From Marasmius tenuissimus (taxonomy: Eukaryota; Basidiomycota; Agaricomycetes; Agaricales; Marasmiaceae), in assembly GCA_029532415.1 (NCBI GenBank), contig JAQOTA010000008.1, forward strand, positions 434,001-498,000: 64,000 bases of DNA, given 5' to 3'. The notes below the pieces were generated by a model. That model worked only from the letters and a program-made list of their open reading frames with translations, made no database searches and had not been told where the DNA came from. The position numbers and the translations under genes are program-made. Shown here one piece after another: positions 11,739-22,092 of this stretch (the stretch's first letter is position 1; the number at the start of each line of letters is the position of its first letter).

Positions 11739-13294
11739 ATGACATTACCTACTCGATTTTCGAACGTCCTCGACTCGAACTACGCACCATCAAAGGAGGA
11801 GATAAAAGAATATGCGCTATTGTTAGCAATTCAGAGGAAGATATTAGGGGGCTTGATGCGGCGATACCTCGTTCTCAAAATCGTCACGATGTGCTACAGA
11901 GGTTTGTGGATCGTCATCGCAAACTGTTATCGCCATTTCGAAGGCTTCCCGGAGAACTGTGGGCGGAAGTATTCATCCGATGTCTACCCGATGGACATCT
12001 TCCCGTGCGCGACATGGCAAAGGCACCTCTCGTGCTCACTGTCATATGCCGCTTGTGGCGTGAAATCGCCGTGAATACTTCTCGACTATGGAATTCTCTC
12101 CATCTTAACCTCTCAGATCCCTATGCGCTACTACAGAGTGACGATCCTGATTCAGTATGGAGTCCACTTACCATGGAGACCCGCCGGCTTGGACCTCTTT
12201 CGACGCCCTAGTGATGGAAGATCTCCCCCTTCTGTAAGATTTCCGTGAATATGGAGTCCTGGACCGTGTATTCATGTCGCAACCCGTCCAATATCGTTTC
12301 TCACCATCCTTCATGTATGCCGTCGGAAACTCACCTTCGCTACGACTGCTTCGTATTGATGTTCCACCCTACTGCATCCTAAGCCTCCCAGTCCGTTGGT
12401 CACGTTTACGTGCTCTCGATATCACTTTGTCCGACTGTCTCGTCGATCCCACCCCTTCGGGGCTTATGCACACCCTCGTGAATTTATGCCCACTACTGTC
12501 AGACATTACTCTTTTCGAGAGTACCAGCATAGTTCACAACGGACCTGTTCAAGCTTTGCACTGGCCCCACCTCAGTAGGCTTTCTCAAGATGGACGGCGA
12601 GTTCGAACGAGCTTATGAAGCGACACTAAACGATATTTTTGAGTCCATCACCACTCCTGCCTTGACACATATTTCGCTCACAATGATGGTCGAGGCCGCG
12701 CATTCCGGTGTAGATCGCGTTCTGATCGATGTACCGAATAAAGATCTCCCTTTCCATAACCTTCTAACACGCTCCCAGTGCCAACTCGAGAGTCTGGAGC
12801 TTGACATGGCCCTCGGGGAGGGGTTTCATGGAGCACTCGATAGCCTGACGTCGTTGACCACATTGTCAATCGCGTCATGTACCTGGCCTATACACAATCA
12901 TCGTGTCGATCCCAGCTTCCCATCTCAGTTGGACAAAATCTTTCAAGCGCTCATGCCCCCAGGGTCTCCAATGAAAAACCTCGAACGAATCACGTTCGGC
13001 TTTTGTCAGCCCCAACACGCTCCTGCATAGGTCGATCTTGCCGAATTCCATGCTAAACTTAAAACGCTCAAGGCTAATTTTTGGAAGATCCTATCAAGGG
13101 ACGCTAGGATTGTAGTAGACGCTATGGAGCTGGCAGAGTCTAAAGGTCTTGGTGGAAAGGTTGACTGGAGGTACCGTGTCGCATCAGGAAGCGAGCTGGG
13201 TATTCGCTCAGATGATGAATATGCACAGGAGTTGGAATGGGCGGCGCAAGCAGCCGCCGAGGCAGTTGAAGCAGTTGGGCTCACGGATTGGTAG
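11739..13294 (+). pseudogene. F-box-like pseudogene, frameshifted with internal deletion
   Basis: A subfamily I F-box-like gene broken in several places. It starts like its paralogues (MTLPTRFSNVLDSNYAPSKE). It shifts frame near 11807, then runs through the coiled coil and F-box (LPGELWAEVFIRCLP) to about 12160. About 100-120 residues of the middle are missing. A TAA stands at about 12234-12236, and another frameshift lies near 12590. From 12590 a long frame continues to a TAG at 13028-13030. Directly after this stop the same frame stays open for 87 more codons to 13294 and matches the C-terminal part of the family (AMELAESKGLGGKVDWRYRV). The C-terminal part may have decayed only recently. 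Confidence 0.8.
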
Positions 13295-13680
13295 CCGGAC
13301 AACAATTGCACATAGGATATCTCTAATAGCTACCCTCGATACAGCCAGATAGCCCCTAAAGTTCCCGTCTCCGAGTTCTACTACATCGTGATGGCACTCG
13401 AAGCTTTTTACGCGTCTCTGGTCGCTTTAGTACACTTACAATGTCGTCCTTCTTCGTTTTAACCAGTACAACCAATAATGGAGCCTCTCACGTTGTATTC
13501 GATTCGCCTACCGTTTACTATCTGATCCTTTCTCTCGCCCTCGCCGTGTTCACAATTCACACGCCATCCAAATATCATGGTATCACGAAGCTACGAAGCA
13601 CAAGAATATACACCAAAACAGAAGTCAGACCTCAGATACATCATAACTTGCGTAAATAAATATTGAAAAGGGCCTATAAA

Positions 13681-15402
13681 TCAGGGAGTCCAAGTAAGTA
13701 CGTCCGGAGGCGTCTCGGTAAACGGATAGGCACTATCATTGATATCTGGAAAATTTCGCTTCACAAACTCCCATCGAATACTCACCCCCAACTGCCTTGA
13801 CTTGGCTGCGTCCAACGCCGCTTGGAGGACCTTCACATTCGCTGGCGATAAGCTGAGTACACCAAAATCGGCTTTGAACGTCGTAAGGTTACTGTTAGGA
13901 CCTCTTATGCGCGTCTCTATGAGATCTAGCAGTGTTGTCACATCTCTGGAGAGACAAGAGGAAATTGCCAATGTCCGGATACTGGGACACCGTACGGGAT
14001 CCATGAGCGTCTGAATGATAAGGTCGAATTGGGCGGTTTCGTCATCCGACCGGATTGTATCTACCTTCAACGAAGTCAACGCCCAGAGTAGATCGAGTGT
14101 ATCGCCAAAGCTTCCGGGAAGGGGCATGACTAGGTCGAGGTCAGTGAGTTTGCATTGGGATCGAATGATGAGATTGTGGAATGGTAGGCCTCTTCCTGAT
14201 AGATAGAATGCTCGAATGTCGTCCTCTCCTACAACGTAAAAGCAATTCAAGCGAACGGAGAGTTGTGTCAAGGAAGGCGTGGTCATCGATTCGAAGATGT
14301 TGAAGATCGTTTCCTCGAAAGAGGATATGGACGGACCAGTGAACGTTAAGTCGAGTTTCCGCAGTTGTATCCAATTCTGAGGAAGATGCTGGTTAATCAA
14401 AGGCGAATCTCCAGACGTGTCTCTGCAAGGAAAGACGAGTTTGCACTCGACGAGCAAAGGGCATAAATTCGAGACTCTCTGTACGAGCAAAACGCAATTG
14501 TGAGGCGGAGTGTGTATGGAGAGTCGGAGAACTGTCAAGTGCGCCCACTGAAACGGTAAGTTCAACTCCAATTCGGAAACGACGCTGATGACGAGGTGTC
14601 GGAGCGACTCCACGGCTCCTAGAGTTTTGATGAACGGCGATGAGAGGTTGCTAGAATGGCACACTGCGGCATCTTCGTGATGATTAAGCAGCCCAACTTC
14701 GCGGAATTCCTCCAGCAGGGGTAGATCTTCTCGGTTTAGATCTCCGAGAGGCGGCATGGCATGATTGGAGATGTGTGTGAGTGAGAGGGACTTCCATCGG
14801 GAAGAATACTGAGTAACGAAGCTGAGGAACTCCTTGTGGAGCATTCGTGTGTTCGGATTCGATAACGGCCGAGAATACCAACGAGGTGATCCGTGGAACA
14901 TCGACAATGATACGACGAGAGGCAAACCCCCTGATCTCTCTAGCCAAAGCCGAACCCCTTCTTGTCGACCCTTCATTAGATTGGAGAAAGTCTCTTCCCC
15001 GTATAAGAATTCGCCCGGTGGGTGTGGAAGAAAAATATGAATCGAATTCCAAAGCCGAGGGGTTCTCAAGGCAACTGAACGCCATGACCGACAGACGGTG
15101 GTGAGGAGAAGTGGTGCATCTTTGACGCTACGAGCAGGTAATGTTTTCTTGGGTAGACATTTAACAAATATTTCTCCCAGTAACTCTCCAGGAATCCTCC
15201 GAGCGGTAGATATGAGATGACGATGTCGTTCTGCGAACCGCTGTAATTCTTCACGCTGTGCCTGCAAGCGAGTTATCTCTTCGGATAGCTTCATTACTTC
15301 GTCTTCTGGTCCGCGAATTATAGACCGTATTTCCTCGACCTCCTCTTCGGAGGGCACATAGTTCGTGTCGAGAACGTTTGAAAACCGGGAAGGTATAGCC
15401 AT
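13681..15402 (-). CDS. F-box-like domain protein, subfamily II
   Basis: Intronless protein of 573 aa. Residues 19-62 form a charged coiled coil (EEITRLQAQREELQRFAERH). Residues 65-125 are the F-box-like domain (IPGELLGEIFVKCLP, TVCRSWRSVALRTPRLW). The remainder is leucine-rich and ends in DVLTWTP. It is much closer to the gene at 50654 (571 aa) than to the other F-box-like genes. They share the C-terminal NFPDI...YPF.E.P.DVLT pattern and a promoter stretch just upstream of the ATG (CACTCACA...AGAA). They are therefore a separate pair placed 35 kb apart. Probable SCF substrate adaptor with unknown target. Confidence 0.85.
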   Translation of the reverse strand: MAIPSRFSNVLDTNYVPSEEEVEEIRSIIRGPEDEVMKLSEEITRLQAQREELQRFAERHRHLISTARRIPGELLGEIFVKCLPKKTLPARSVKDAPLLLTTVCRSWRSVALRTPRLWNSIHIFLPHPPGEFLYGEETFSNLMKGRQEGVRLWLERSGGLPLVVSLSMFHGSPRWYSRPLSNPNTRMLHKEFLSFVTQYSSRWKSLSLTHISNHAMPPLGDLNREDLPLLEEFREVGLLNHHEDAAVCHSSNLSSPFIKTLGAVESLRHLVISVVSELELNLPFQWAHLTVLRLSIHTPPHNCVLLVQRVSNLCPLLVECKLVFPCRDTSGDSPLINQHLPQNWIQLRKLDLTFTGPSISSFEETIFNIFESMTTPSLTQLSVRLNCFYVVGEDDIRAFYLSGRGLPFHNLIIRSQCKLTDLDLVMPLPGSFGDTLDLLWALTSLKVDTIRSDDETAQFDLIIQTLMDPVRCPSIRTLAISSCLSRDVTTLLDLIETRIRGPNSNLTTFKADFGVLSLSPANVKVLQAALDAAKSRQLGVSIRWEFVKRNFPDINDSAYPFTETPPDVLTWTP

Positions 15403-16560
15403 TGATTCTGTGCTATATGTGAGTAGGATACGAGTTAAAATGGAAGGCTTCGCACCGGTGACTTGTGATAGAGTTAACAGGACGATCGAAATGAACTGTC
15501 GCTCGAGCTAGATCGCTTAAGATGACGGTCGGGAGAAAGGTGACGGTTTTAGTGCGGCACGTGGTGGGCTGAAGTGGGGAAGCGCTTCATAAGCGCCCGC
15601 TTCTTTGACCCTAACCACGATGACGAGCTCCCTTACTTTCAGATATTCCATGGGGACGCGCGTATAACCATAGTTTCCGACTTCACAGGCTTAACCGCAG
15701 CTCTGCCCGAACAAAGCAAGTTGTCGATTATCTACTCGAAGAGCCAAAGCCAATACGCATACGGGTACTCACCAATCTATCTGATTCTAGTTGTCAGTGG
15801 CACAGACGCAGACGCAAGTATAACTTTTCGTGATTTCTGTTCTTCAACACCCCTCGTGTGTGGGTGATGGCCACTATCAAGCTGTAGTCGACGTTTCACG
15901 CTAAAACGTTAGCCATGGCCCATGAGTAGCTAATTTTATTATACAGCCCGCTATCTGTGACTTTACCTCAATGAACCCACACTACAGCATTCAAAATGAC
16001 AAGGAATAATGATGTGTACGATCGCTCCAGTTCAATGACAACGGTGTAAGTCCCTTTGGGGTAGCCTCAATTGAATGATCCCTCGGCTTTCAAGGAATGA
16101 ATGGTGTTAGGACAATTAGGGCTATTGCGAACTACTATTTGCTACCCCTACTCGACGGCGAAGTGCCACATTAACGCGGGGAAGATCTCCTATTGATGTA
16201 GTACCTGTTTGGTGGATTGATGATGGCAATCGTGGGCTTGATTCCCGTGAATTTTTCCCTCAATACGGGACTATGGCCCAGATTGATCTTGGCTTTGGTC
16301 TGCTTTGCCCGAAAATTGGAGCTGCTGGATGCAACTGGGGGAAAGCGAGACCTCAGGAAGTGGTTACAGAGTTGTAGTCAGCCCGGGATGTTACAGGTGA
16401 GTATTTTTCTGGATTACAACTGCTAAAGTTCTCTTGGCTTTATACGTTTACAATACATTTTTTTGACAGGACCATACACGCTAGCTAGTTGAAATTATGA
16501 TGATCAGTAGTCTAACACAAAACTCGTTGGTAACTGACCCACCTAAAAGCTCTTCGTTGC
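15403..16560. other. Intergenic, nothing recognised
   Basis: The upstream region of the F-box-like gene at 15402 and downstream region of the small secreted protein gene at 16561. A 97-codon frame at 15574-15867 begins with GTG and has no family signal. Other frames are shorter. No repeat recognised. Confidence 0.45.
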
Positions 16561-16899
16561 TCAAAAGTAGTTGATATCGTAGGAGCTTGCTTTGTTGTCG
16601 GCGTTCGATGAGAACTTTGGAAGGTTCCAGGTTCCTACGGAGCTCCCGAGCTTGTTCTTGCAATCCTTGTCCGCATATAAAATAATCTCTGCGGCACCAC
16701 CACCGTCTACGATCCAGTGCATAGAGGTGGCCTGGTCATTAGCACCAGCACCAAGGTTTTTACATGGTTGACCCCATTTCCCCTTGCGGTCCTCAATAAT
16801 GTTTGTGTAGGACTCGTCACGATAGAGTTGAAGATGCCAATTGGCGCGAGCGACGGAAGCGAGGGATGCAGCGGCGACGACAAAGGTAATCAGTTTCAT
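16561..16899 (-). CDS. Small secreted protein, possible beta/gamma-crystallin-like fold
   Basis: A 112-aa protein with a clear signal peptide (residues 1-19, cleavage after ARA), so the mature protein of about 93 residues should be exported. Two cysteines remain after cleavage (in GQPCKNL and DKDCKNK). The two halves each carry a LYxDxxY/C pattern, and the end is NKASSYDINYF. This resembles the repeated Greek-key pattern of beta/gamma-crystallin-like proteins, but that is inference from pattern only. The gene is intronless, and a GTGAGT...CTTAG pair upstream suggests an intron in the 5' leader. A TATAAAG-like site lies at about 17035-17043. Paralogues are at 18728 (broken) and 21243, on the same strand. 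Confidence 0.75.
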   Translation of the reverse strand: MKLITFVVAAASLASVARANWHLQLYRDESYTNIIEDRKGKWGQPCKNLGAGANDQATSMHWIVDGGGAAEIILYADKDCKNKLGSSVGTWNLPKFSSNADNKASSYDINYF

Positions 16900-18727
16900 T
16901 GCGACGGCTAAGAGCTAGTCAGTTATCGAGGCGCGTTTCTCGGGAATACGAAGAGTACTCACAAGGCTCTCGAGTATTCCTAAGTAAAGGGAAGATGAAG
17001 CTTAGATACTGGAGTTAAGCAGTTTGTGTTCGGTCTTTATATTGCAGGGAATCGGGAGATTTCTCACCGTCCCTGACGCCGCCTGAACATTTGCACATCT
17101 ACATGATGATAGGTCTTTGAAGCTCCCACTCATTCAACACAAGAGTGTATAGCCTGTCCTGTCAACCAAGCTGTGGTACTTGTCGCGATTTCCTCGAAAA
17201 CTTCATATCGACAGAATCAGGGGTGGTGCATGTCCTCAAGTACTTACTTTCCTGGGGAACATCGCTTGCACAATTTGAGGCAAATGGTTATCAAATTTGC
17301 CCCTAAAGAGCCTTATTTAACAGTCTTTCAATTGATCGAGGGAGCTTCATCACCTAAAAGAGCGGCCATCAGTCACTGTCAGAATCCATATAGAATGACT
17401 GGTTACACCTCATTTAGAACTATGATCTGCCGAGCCAAAAATAGATCACAGAGGCATAGAGAACTATACTTCGTGGCCGTCGGCCTCGTGGGCTGACTTC
17501 GAATCACCTGGCGCCTCGAGATTTGCGGGACTAAGAATGACTTTGGGTTTACCACTTTAACGTGAAGATGGAACAAACTATTACTCAATTCACGCCAGAG
17601 TACAAAACTCCACTGTAATCGACGAGAACCCAGGTAAGTCGTTTCAATTGGGGTCTGGTTCAATTGGTGATTTGGAGAGGCGGACAGTTCGATCAATAAG
17701 CTCGAGGCTAGGGGTAAAATTACCCAGACATCAGGTCTATCAGGCACCGAGTAGGTCGCACTGATTAATCGTGATTCACGCGGATGCCAATCTAGTGGGT
17801 CGCGGTACATCAGGCGGAGACGTCAGTGACCGATATTGAGACGAGGACTGTTAACGAGGCTCATATTGTCCGTGAGCACCAACAGTCAGTATATTCGAAG
17901 GTATAGAGAGCCGTCAATTTCTAGGAGCTTACTGAAACTCTTGGTTATACACAGCGTGAAAGAAGTGAATTCTGGAGTTTGCCACCGGTGCCAGCCTGCG
18001 CTTTAGTCAAATCGTAGATTAGGTCACCAGCTTCGCGAAGACCCTTCAATACCCCTCTGTAGGTATCCAATTATCAACGAGTTCTCAGTGCTAGTGAGTG
18101 AACGGTCTGATGAAATATCCTTCCCCCATATTCTACACTTCATCTGTCAAACACGGGCTTGCACTTGTAAAATTCGGCCTGAAAGTGGGCCAGTTTCAAT
18201 GTTTTGCGTGTGTCAGGGTAAATAGGTTGATATAGAATTGGTTTCAGCCACTGCGTAGTTTGAAGTATTGATCGCATCTTCCATCTTGATGGAGTATATT
18301 TAGTGGCTCTATTCGATGTCAATACTCGATATGCCGTGCTCTTGACCTTTTAAGACACCGAGTGGGCGTGTTGAACAGATGACTCCTGAGCATCATGCCA
18401 AGTGACCGGCCATTGATTAGCATCTTCACGAGTCATGGTGGGCCCGATGAACTTCCTTCATCCAAACTCACGAGTCTACCGAGTCAAGGTAGGTGAATGT
18501 ACGCAGAACTCAACGTGGATCGAGTTGGTAATCGAAAACTTGCCCCTCCCACGCCATCCGATCCCTCATCCGGCTCTCGAGACATAGAATTCTTCCAATC
18601 AGTTTGGCCTAACATTACAAACTAGAAAGGCAAATCCATCCTCCCATACTATTATCTGTAAGAGTACATCCCACTTCCGTGATGGAGCCAGCCTCAAGAT
18701 TCGATCCTGTGAGCTGGCTCTATTAAT
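16900..18727. other. Intergenic between secreted-protein paralogues
   Basis: Contains the promoter of the 16899 gene and the 3' flank of the pseudogene at 18728. The frames at 17173-17496 (+) and 17403-17810 (-) overlap each other and show no family features. I found no convincing repeat. Confidence 0.4.
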
Positions 18728-19013
18728 TCAGCTCGACGGAAACTTTCCAATCTGCCAACTGCCGTCTAATCTCCAAGAATCGCCATTGCAGTTTCTGTCA
18801 GCGTAAAGCACGACGGCATTAGCAACGGCCGACACCTGCCACTGCATGGAAGAGATAACATTGTCTGAAGTAGGTTTTGCACTGTTGGCCCACAGTACCG
18901 CTGCGATCTTCAATGATGTTGATGTAATTAGAGTCGTCGCGGTGGAGTTGAAGATGCCAGGCGGAGGCGGAATTCATTGGTGCCGTCATAAAGACAGTGC
19001 CGAGGAGGTTCAT
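18728..19013 (-). pseudogene. Small secreted protein pseudogene
   Basis: A copy of the 16561/21243 family. The first frame begins MNLLGTVFMTAPMNSASAWH (signal peptide, then the WHLQL motif) and keeps the family pattern to about GQQCKTYF, where it shifts frame. The second frame continues with VISSMQWQVSAVANAVVLYA and ends early at GKFPSS, lacking the final SSYxINY strand. At least one frameshift and a premature stop make it non-functional unless there is a short unseen intron at the shift point, which I judge unlikely because the paralogues have none. Confidence 0.7.
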
Positions 19014-21242
19014 TGTGTCTAGAGGACAACCAATGAGTAATTATCACGATAGAAGAGAGGGGCGGCCTGAACACCTACTTATCTTATGTTTCGCGGTGCA
19101 GTCAGATTACAGGAGGCGAACCCTAGGGCCCTGGTTTGGCCCTGGATGATCGTGCGAGCCGGCGTTTTATTGGAAATAATGAAACCGAGGCGCATAACAA
19201 CCACTCAAGCCCCGAGAATCTAATATCAAGTGATCTTCCGTAACTAAAGGTACTATCAACTCTGGGGAAACTCCGGACGGCCTTACAATCCAATTACAAT
19301 CGATTATTTCCAAGGTTCCCTCTGTCATAGTGACCAATTACTCATGAGTAACAACAATACTATACCTGGCCAAGATAAGTCACTTTTGCAGACGCGGTTT
19401 CCGCGCTCTACTACTCCCTAGATAAAGTTGATAATCTGATTCTAGAGGGTCAAAAACCCTTAACCTGAATTTCTTGGGTTTTTTAGAGGGATGTAGCTCT
19501 TCTCGGGCAATGCCCGAGCTGGACCAGGAAGTGTAACTGGTAAAAGTCACGGCAAGTCACGGCGCGGCAGCGCCTACTTTGCCATCACCCTCTCCTCACA
19601 TTGTCGCGGGCGGTCCACAAGAATTCTTCTGAAAAACCCTTCCATGGCAATGGTTCACCACAAAACTTAGGATATTAGAGGAGCAATAGTGAGACTTGAA
19701 CTTAGTACAGCTTTGCAGACACACCAGTAGGCACAACATATAATTCCTGAAGAAGTCACACGTGTGACACAGTTGCGATTTCGTACATTTTGCGTCGTAG
19801 AAGAACAACACGACAGAATTTCCCCTGGATACTTCGTAGTCATGATATAGGGTATCAGATTGAACTTCAAAAAAATTGGCGAGTTGGGAAGGTGAGGGGA
19901 AGTGGTATAAAATCGGGCAGTTACTTATCCTGGACGTGAACACATCGTGGCCAGGTATAGTAGAGGAACACTCGTGTAGTCAATGCAAAATCAACGGGAT
20001 CGGTGTTTAACTTGGCTGCTGAGTGCACTCAGACATTTGTTTCAGCGACTGGGTGAGTCGGCCTGATGGTTTTGATGCTCCAGGGTCAACACAGACCATT
20101 TGGCCGTCCCACTGTGGTAGACCCACATGGACTACTCTACGATACGTACTTGCAGTCCCTTTTCCTTTCTATTCTGATCATTTCGGTTTAATTCTGCTTA
20201 CGTCCGTTTTCTGACATTCTTATGTTTTCCCTTTTAGTCATATCGTCAAATTACCAACATAGTTTCCCCTTTCATACCTACGACAACACCTACGCCACAC
20301 TTCCTTCTTCTCGTACCACTCGTTCACGTCGCCGAGCGCCGCTTGCGGGGACTCGTCCAACCCGTCTGCGAAAGAGAATTGCTCCTCTTCTCAAAATAGC
20401 TGCCGCGTGTGTTCCCGAGTACTTGATGAGGCGAGTGGGTCCTGGTCACGTCCAAACTTTGTTCAAAAATGGTCTCTTTATATCAAAACTCATTCTCTCT
20501 CTACTTCATTGCTCCCTTTATACGATATCTTGTTCCTCGCATTCCCTTGCCTTTCGGAATCTTCCTGGCCTGTGAGAATACGTTACATAAACTTAGCAGC
20601 TGTCAATCCTTGTGTATCCTGCTTTGTACTCTTCCCAAATCAGACAATCTTTGGCTCACACCTCCACGTTCCTCGCCCTCGGGCAACTCTAAGTCCTTTA
20701 TCTTCAAGTCTTTCAATACCCAAGTCAATACAAGTTTATTCAAGACCTCAAGCTCATCAGAACGCGTCGCGTCGCGTCTCCAGGTACGTACTTGATCTAT
20801 TTACATACTAACTTTTGCCTCGAGGCGTCCCTCGCGTCTCGGATATTTTATTCTAGGTTGCTCTAAATTTCTCTCACCGACTCCGGGTCTCGTGGTCCTA
20901 GAGTGGACTAGTAGTTACTTCGTCACCACTCTACAAGAGCAATTACCGGTCGCGTCCCACGTGCCTGCGTCTTGTTCCCCATTCTGCTCTACTGACCGTG
21001 AATAAGTAGATGAATCGATAGAGACAGGTAGATTGATGAAACATTTTATATACTATCACCCACTTACGATCACGCTGGACCACTGTCACAACCGAGATTG
21101 TTAGTTAAGGTGAAACAGCAGGATAAATTCCGTTGACTTTGATTTACAGGCTATAGTTACAGGTCAAGCTTTCCAAATCGAACGCAGAAGTACAGTGCTC
21201 CACCGCTAGCTACTTCATTTGCCCTTCATTCTGAGTTTTGTT
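19014..21242. other. Gene-poor, pyrimidine-rich stretch
   Basis: There is no supported gene. A near-perfect palindrome (CTCGGGCAATGCCCGAG) lies at 19503-19519. The part 20150-20800 is CT-rich on the plus strand and holds overlapping open frames of 108-134 codons in all three plus frames. Such frames are expected from biased composition, so I did not call them. The stretch could be a decayed element or a long leader. Confidence 0.4.
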
Positions 21243-21563
21243 TCAGTAATTGATCTTATACGAACTAATGCTGTTGTCCCAAGGAGAAGGGAACTTCGCG
21301 ACATTCCAGTTTCCGCTAGTTGCCCACCTCGCCCCCTGGCAGTTCTTGTTCTGGTAGAGCACAATTTCGCTGGCGATGCTTCCCGCTTGCCAGTGCATAG
21401 AAGTGACGACGTTGTCGGAACCGAGGTTTTTGCACGGCTGATCGAGAGTACCCCTGCGATCTTCGACAACGCCGATGTAGCTCGCGTCACGGTAGAGCTG
21501 AAGATGCCACGCGGAAGCAGTAGTCATCAGAGCCGCGATGAGGACGGTATTGTAGAGGTTCAT
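21243..21563 (-). CDS. Small secreted protein, possible beta/gamma-crystallin-like fold
   Basis: A 106-aa protein starting at the ATG at 21561-21563, chosen because it gives a good signal peptide (MNLYNTVLIAALMTTASA) followed by the family motif WHLQLYRD. The frame itself extends six codons further upstream. Two cysteines (DQPCKNLG, NKNCQGA) and the terminal NSISSYKINY match the paralogue at 16561. Mature length is about 88 residues. It is secreted by inference. Its function is unknown, and candidates include a wall-associated structural or antimicrobial protein. All three paralogues lie on the minus strand within 5 kb. Confidence 0.75.
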   Translation of the reverse strand: MNLYNTVLIAALMTTASAWHLQLYRDASYIGVVEDRRGTLDQPCKNLGSDNVVTSMHWQAGSIASEIVLYQNKNCQGARWATSGNWNVAKFPSPWDNSISSYKINY

Positions 21564-22092
21564 AATATCTGACACGGTCAACCGGTGAGTATCTCAACGT
21601 TGCAGGCAGACCCGGAATGTTGGCGACTTACTTGGGTTCTGGATTCTAAAGCAAGGTTAACCTTGAGATTTTTCCTACTCCTACGAGTCTGCCTTTTATC
21701 CAAAATGCGAACGAGATCATTCTGTGAGGTCTGTGTCCGCCTGGAACCTCGCCCCTCAATGAGTTTTCAGTGTTGTATGGCTGTGTGGCTGCCTTTCCCC
21801 TGAGCTCCTGAGTCACTACAGCTGTCAAATATTGACGTGTGGGTAGCCTTGATAGCGGGACGCTTCAGTTTGGGCGTGCAGAGATTATGATGTTCAAGGC
21901 CAGCTAGGTTTACCCACTAAGTGGCTCGTAATAAGGATTGAATGACTTACGTCCTACGTAGATCACCTAGTGGCGTTATTGCATGTCAGTACCACTTCCA
22001 CTCTCAAACATGAGACAACCGAGTGCATTAGACCAACGCCGATATATACTTTACATGTCCGATTCTGAGATAGTTCGTTGTAGGACGAAGCG
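21564..22092. other. Intergenic with a short dispersed repeat
   Basis: The promoter side of the secreted-protein gene and the 3' side of the FAD oxidoreductase. The stretch 21898-21945 resembles 35527-35565 (CCAGCTA, TTTACCCACTA and AGGATTGAAT in the same order, with a gap of about 13 nt). This may be a remnant of a dispersed element. Confidence 0.35.

Noticed and set aside
19503..19519. Palindrome CTCGGGCAATGCCCGAG as a terminator or element end
   Set aside because: Isolated, no partner repeat found and not next to a recognised gene end.
20222..20811. Overlapping plus-strand frames of 108-134 codons in all three frames
   Set aside because: Pyrimidine-rich DNA lowers stop frequency; no splice signals, start context or paralogue supports any one frame.
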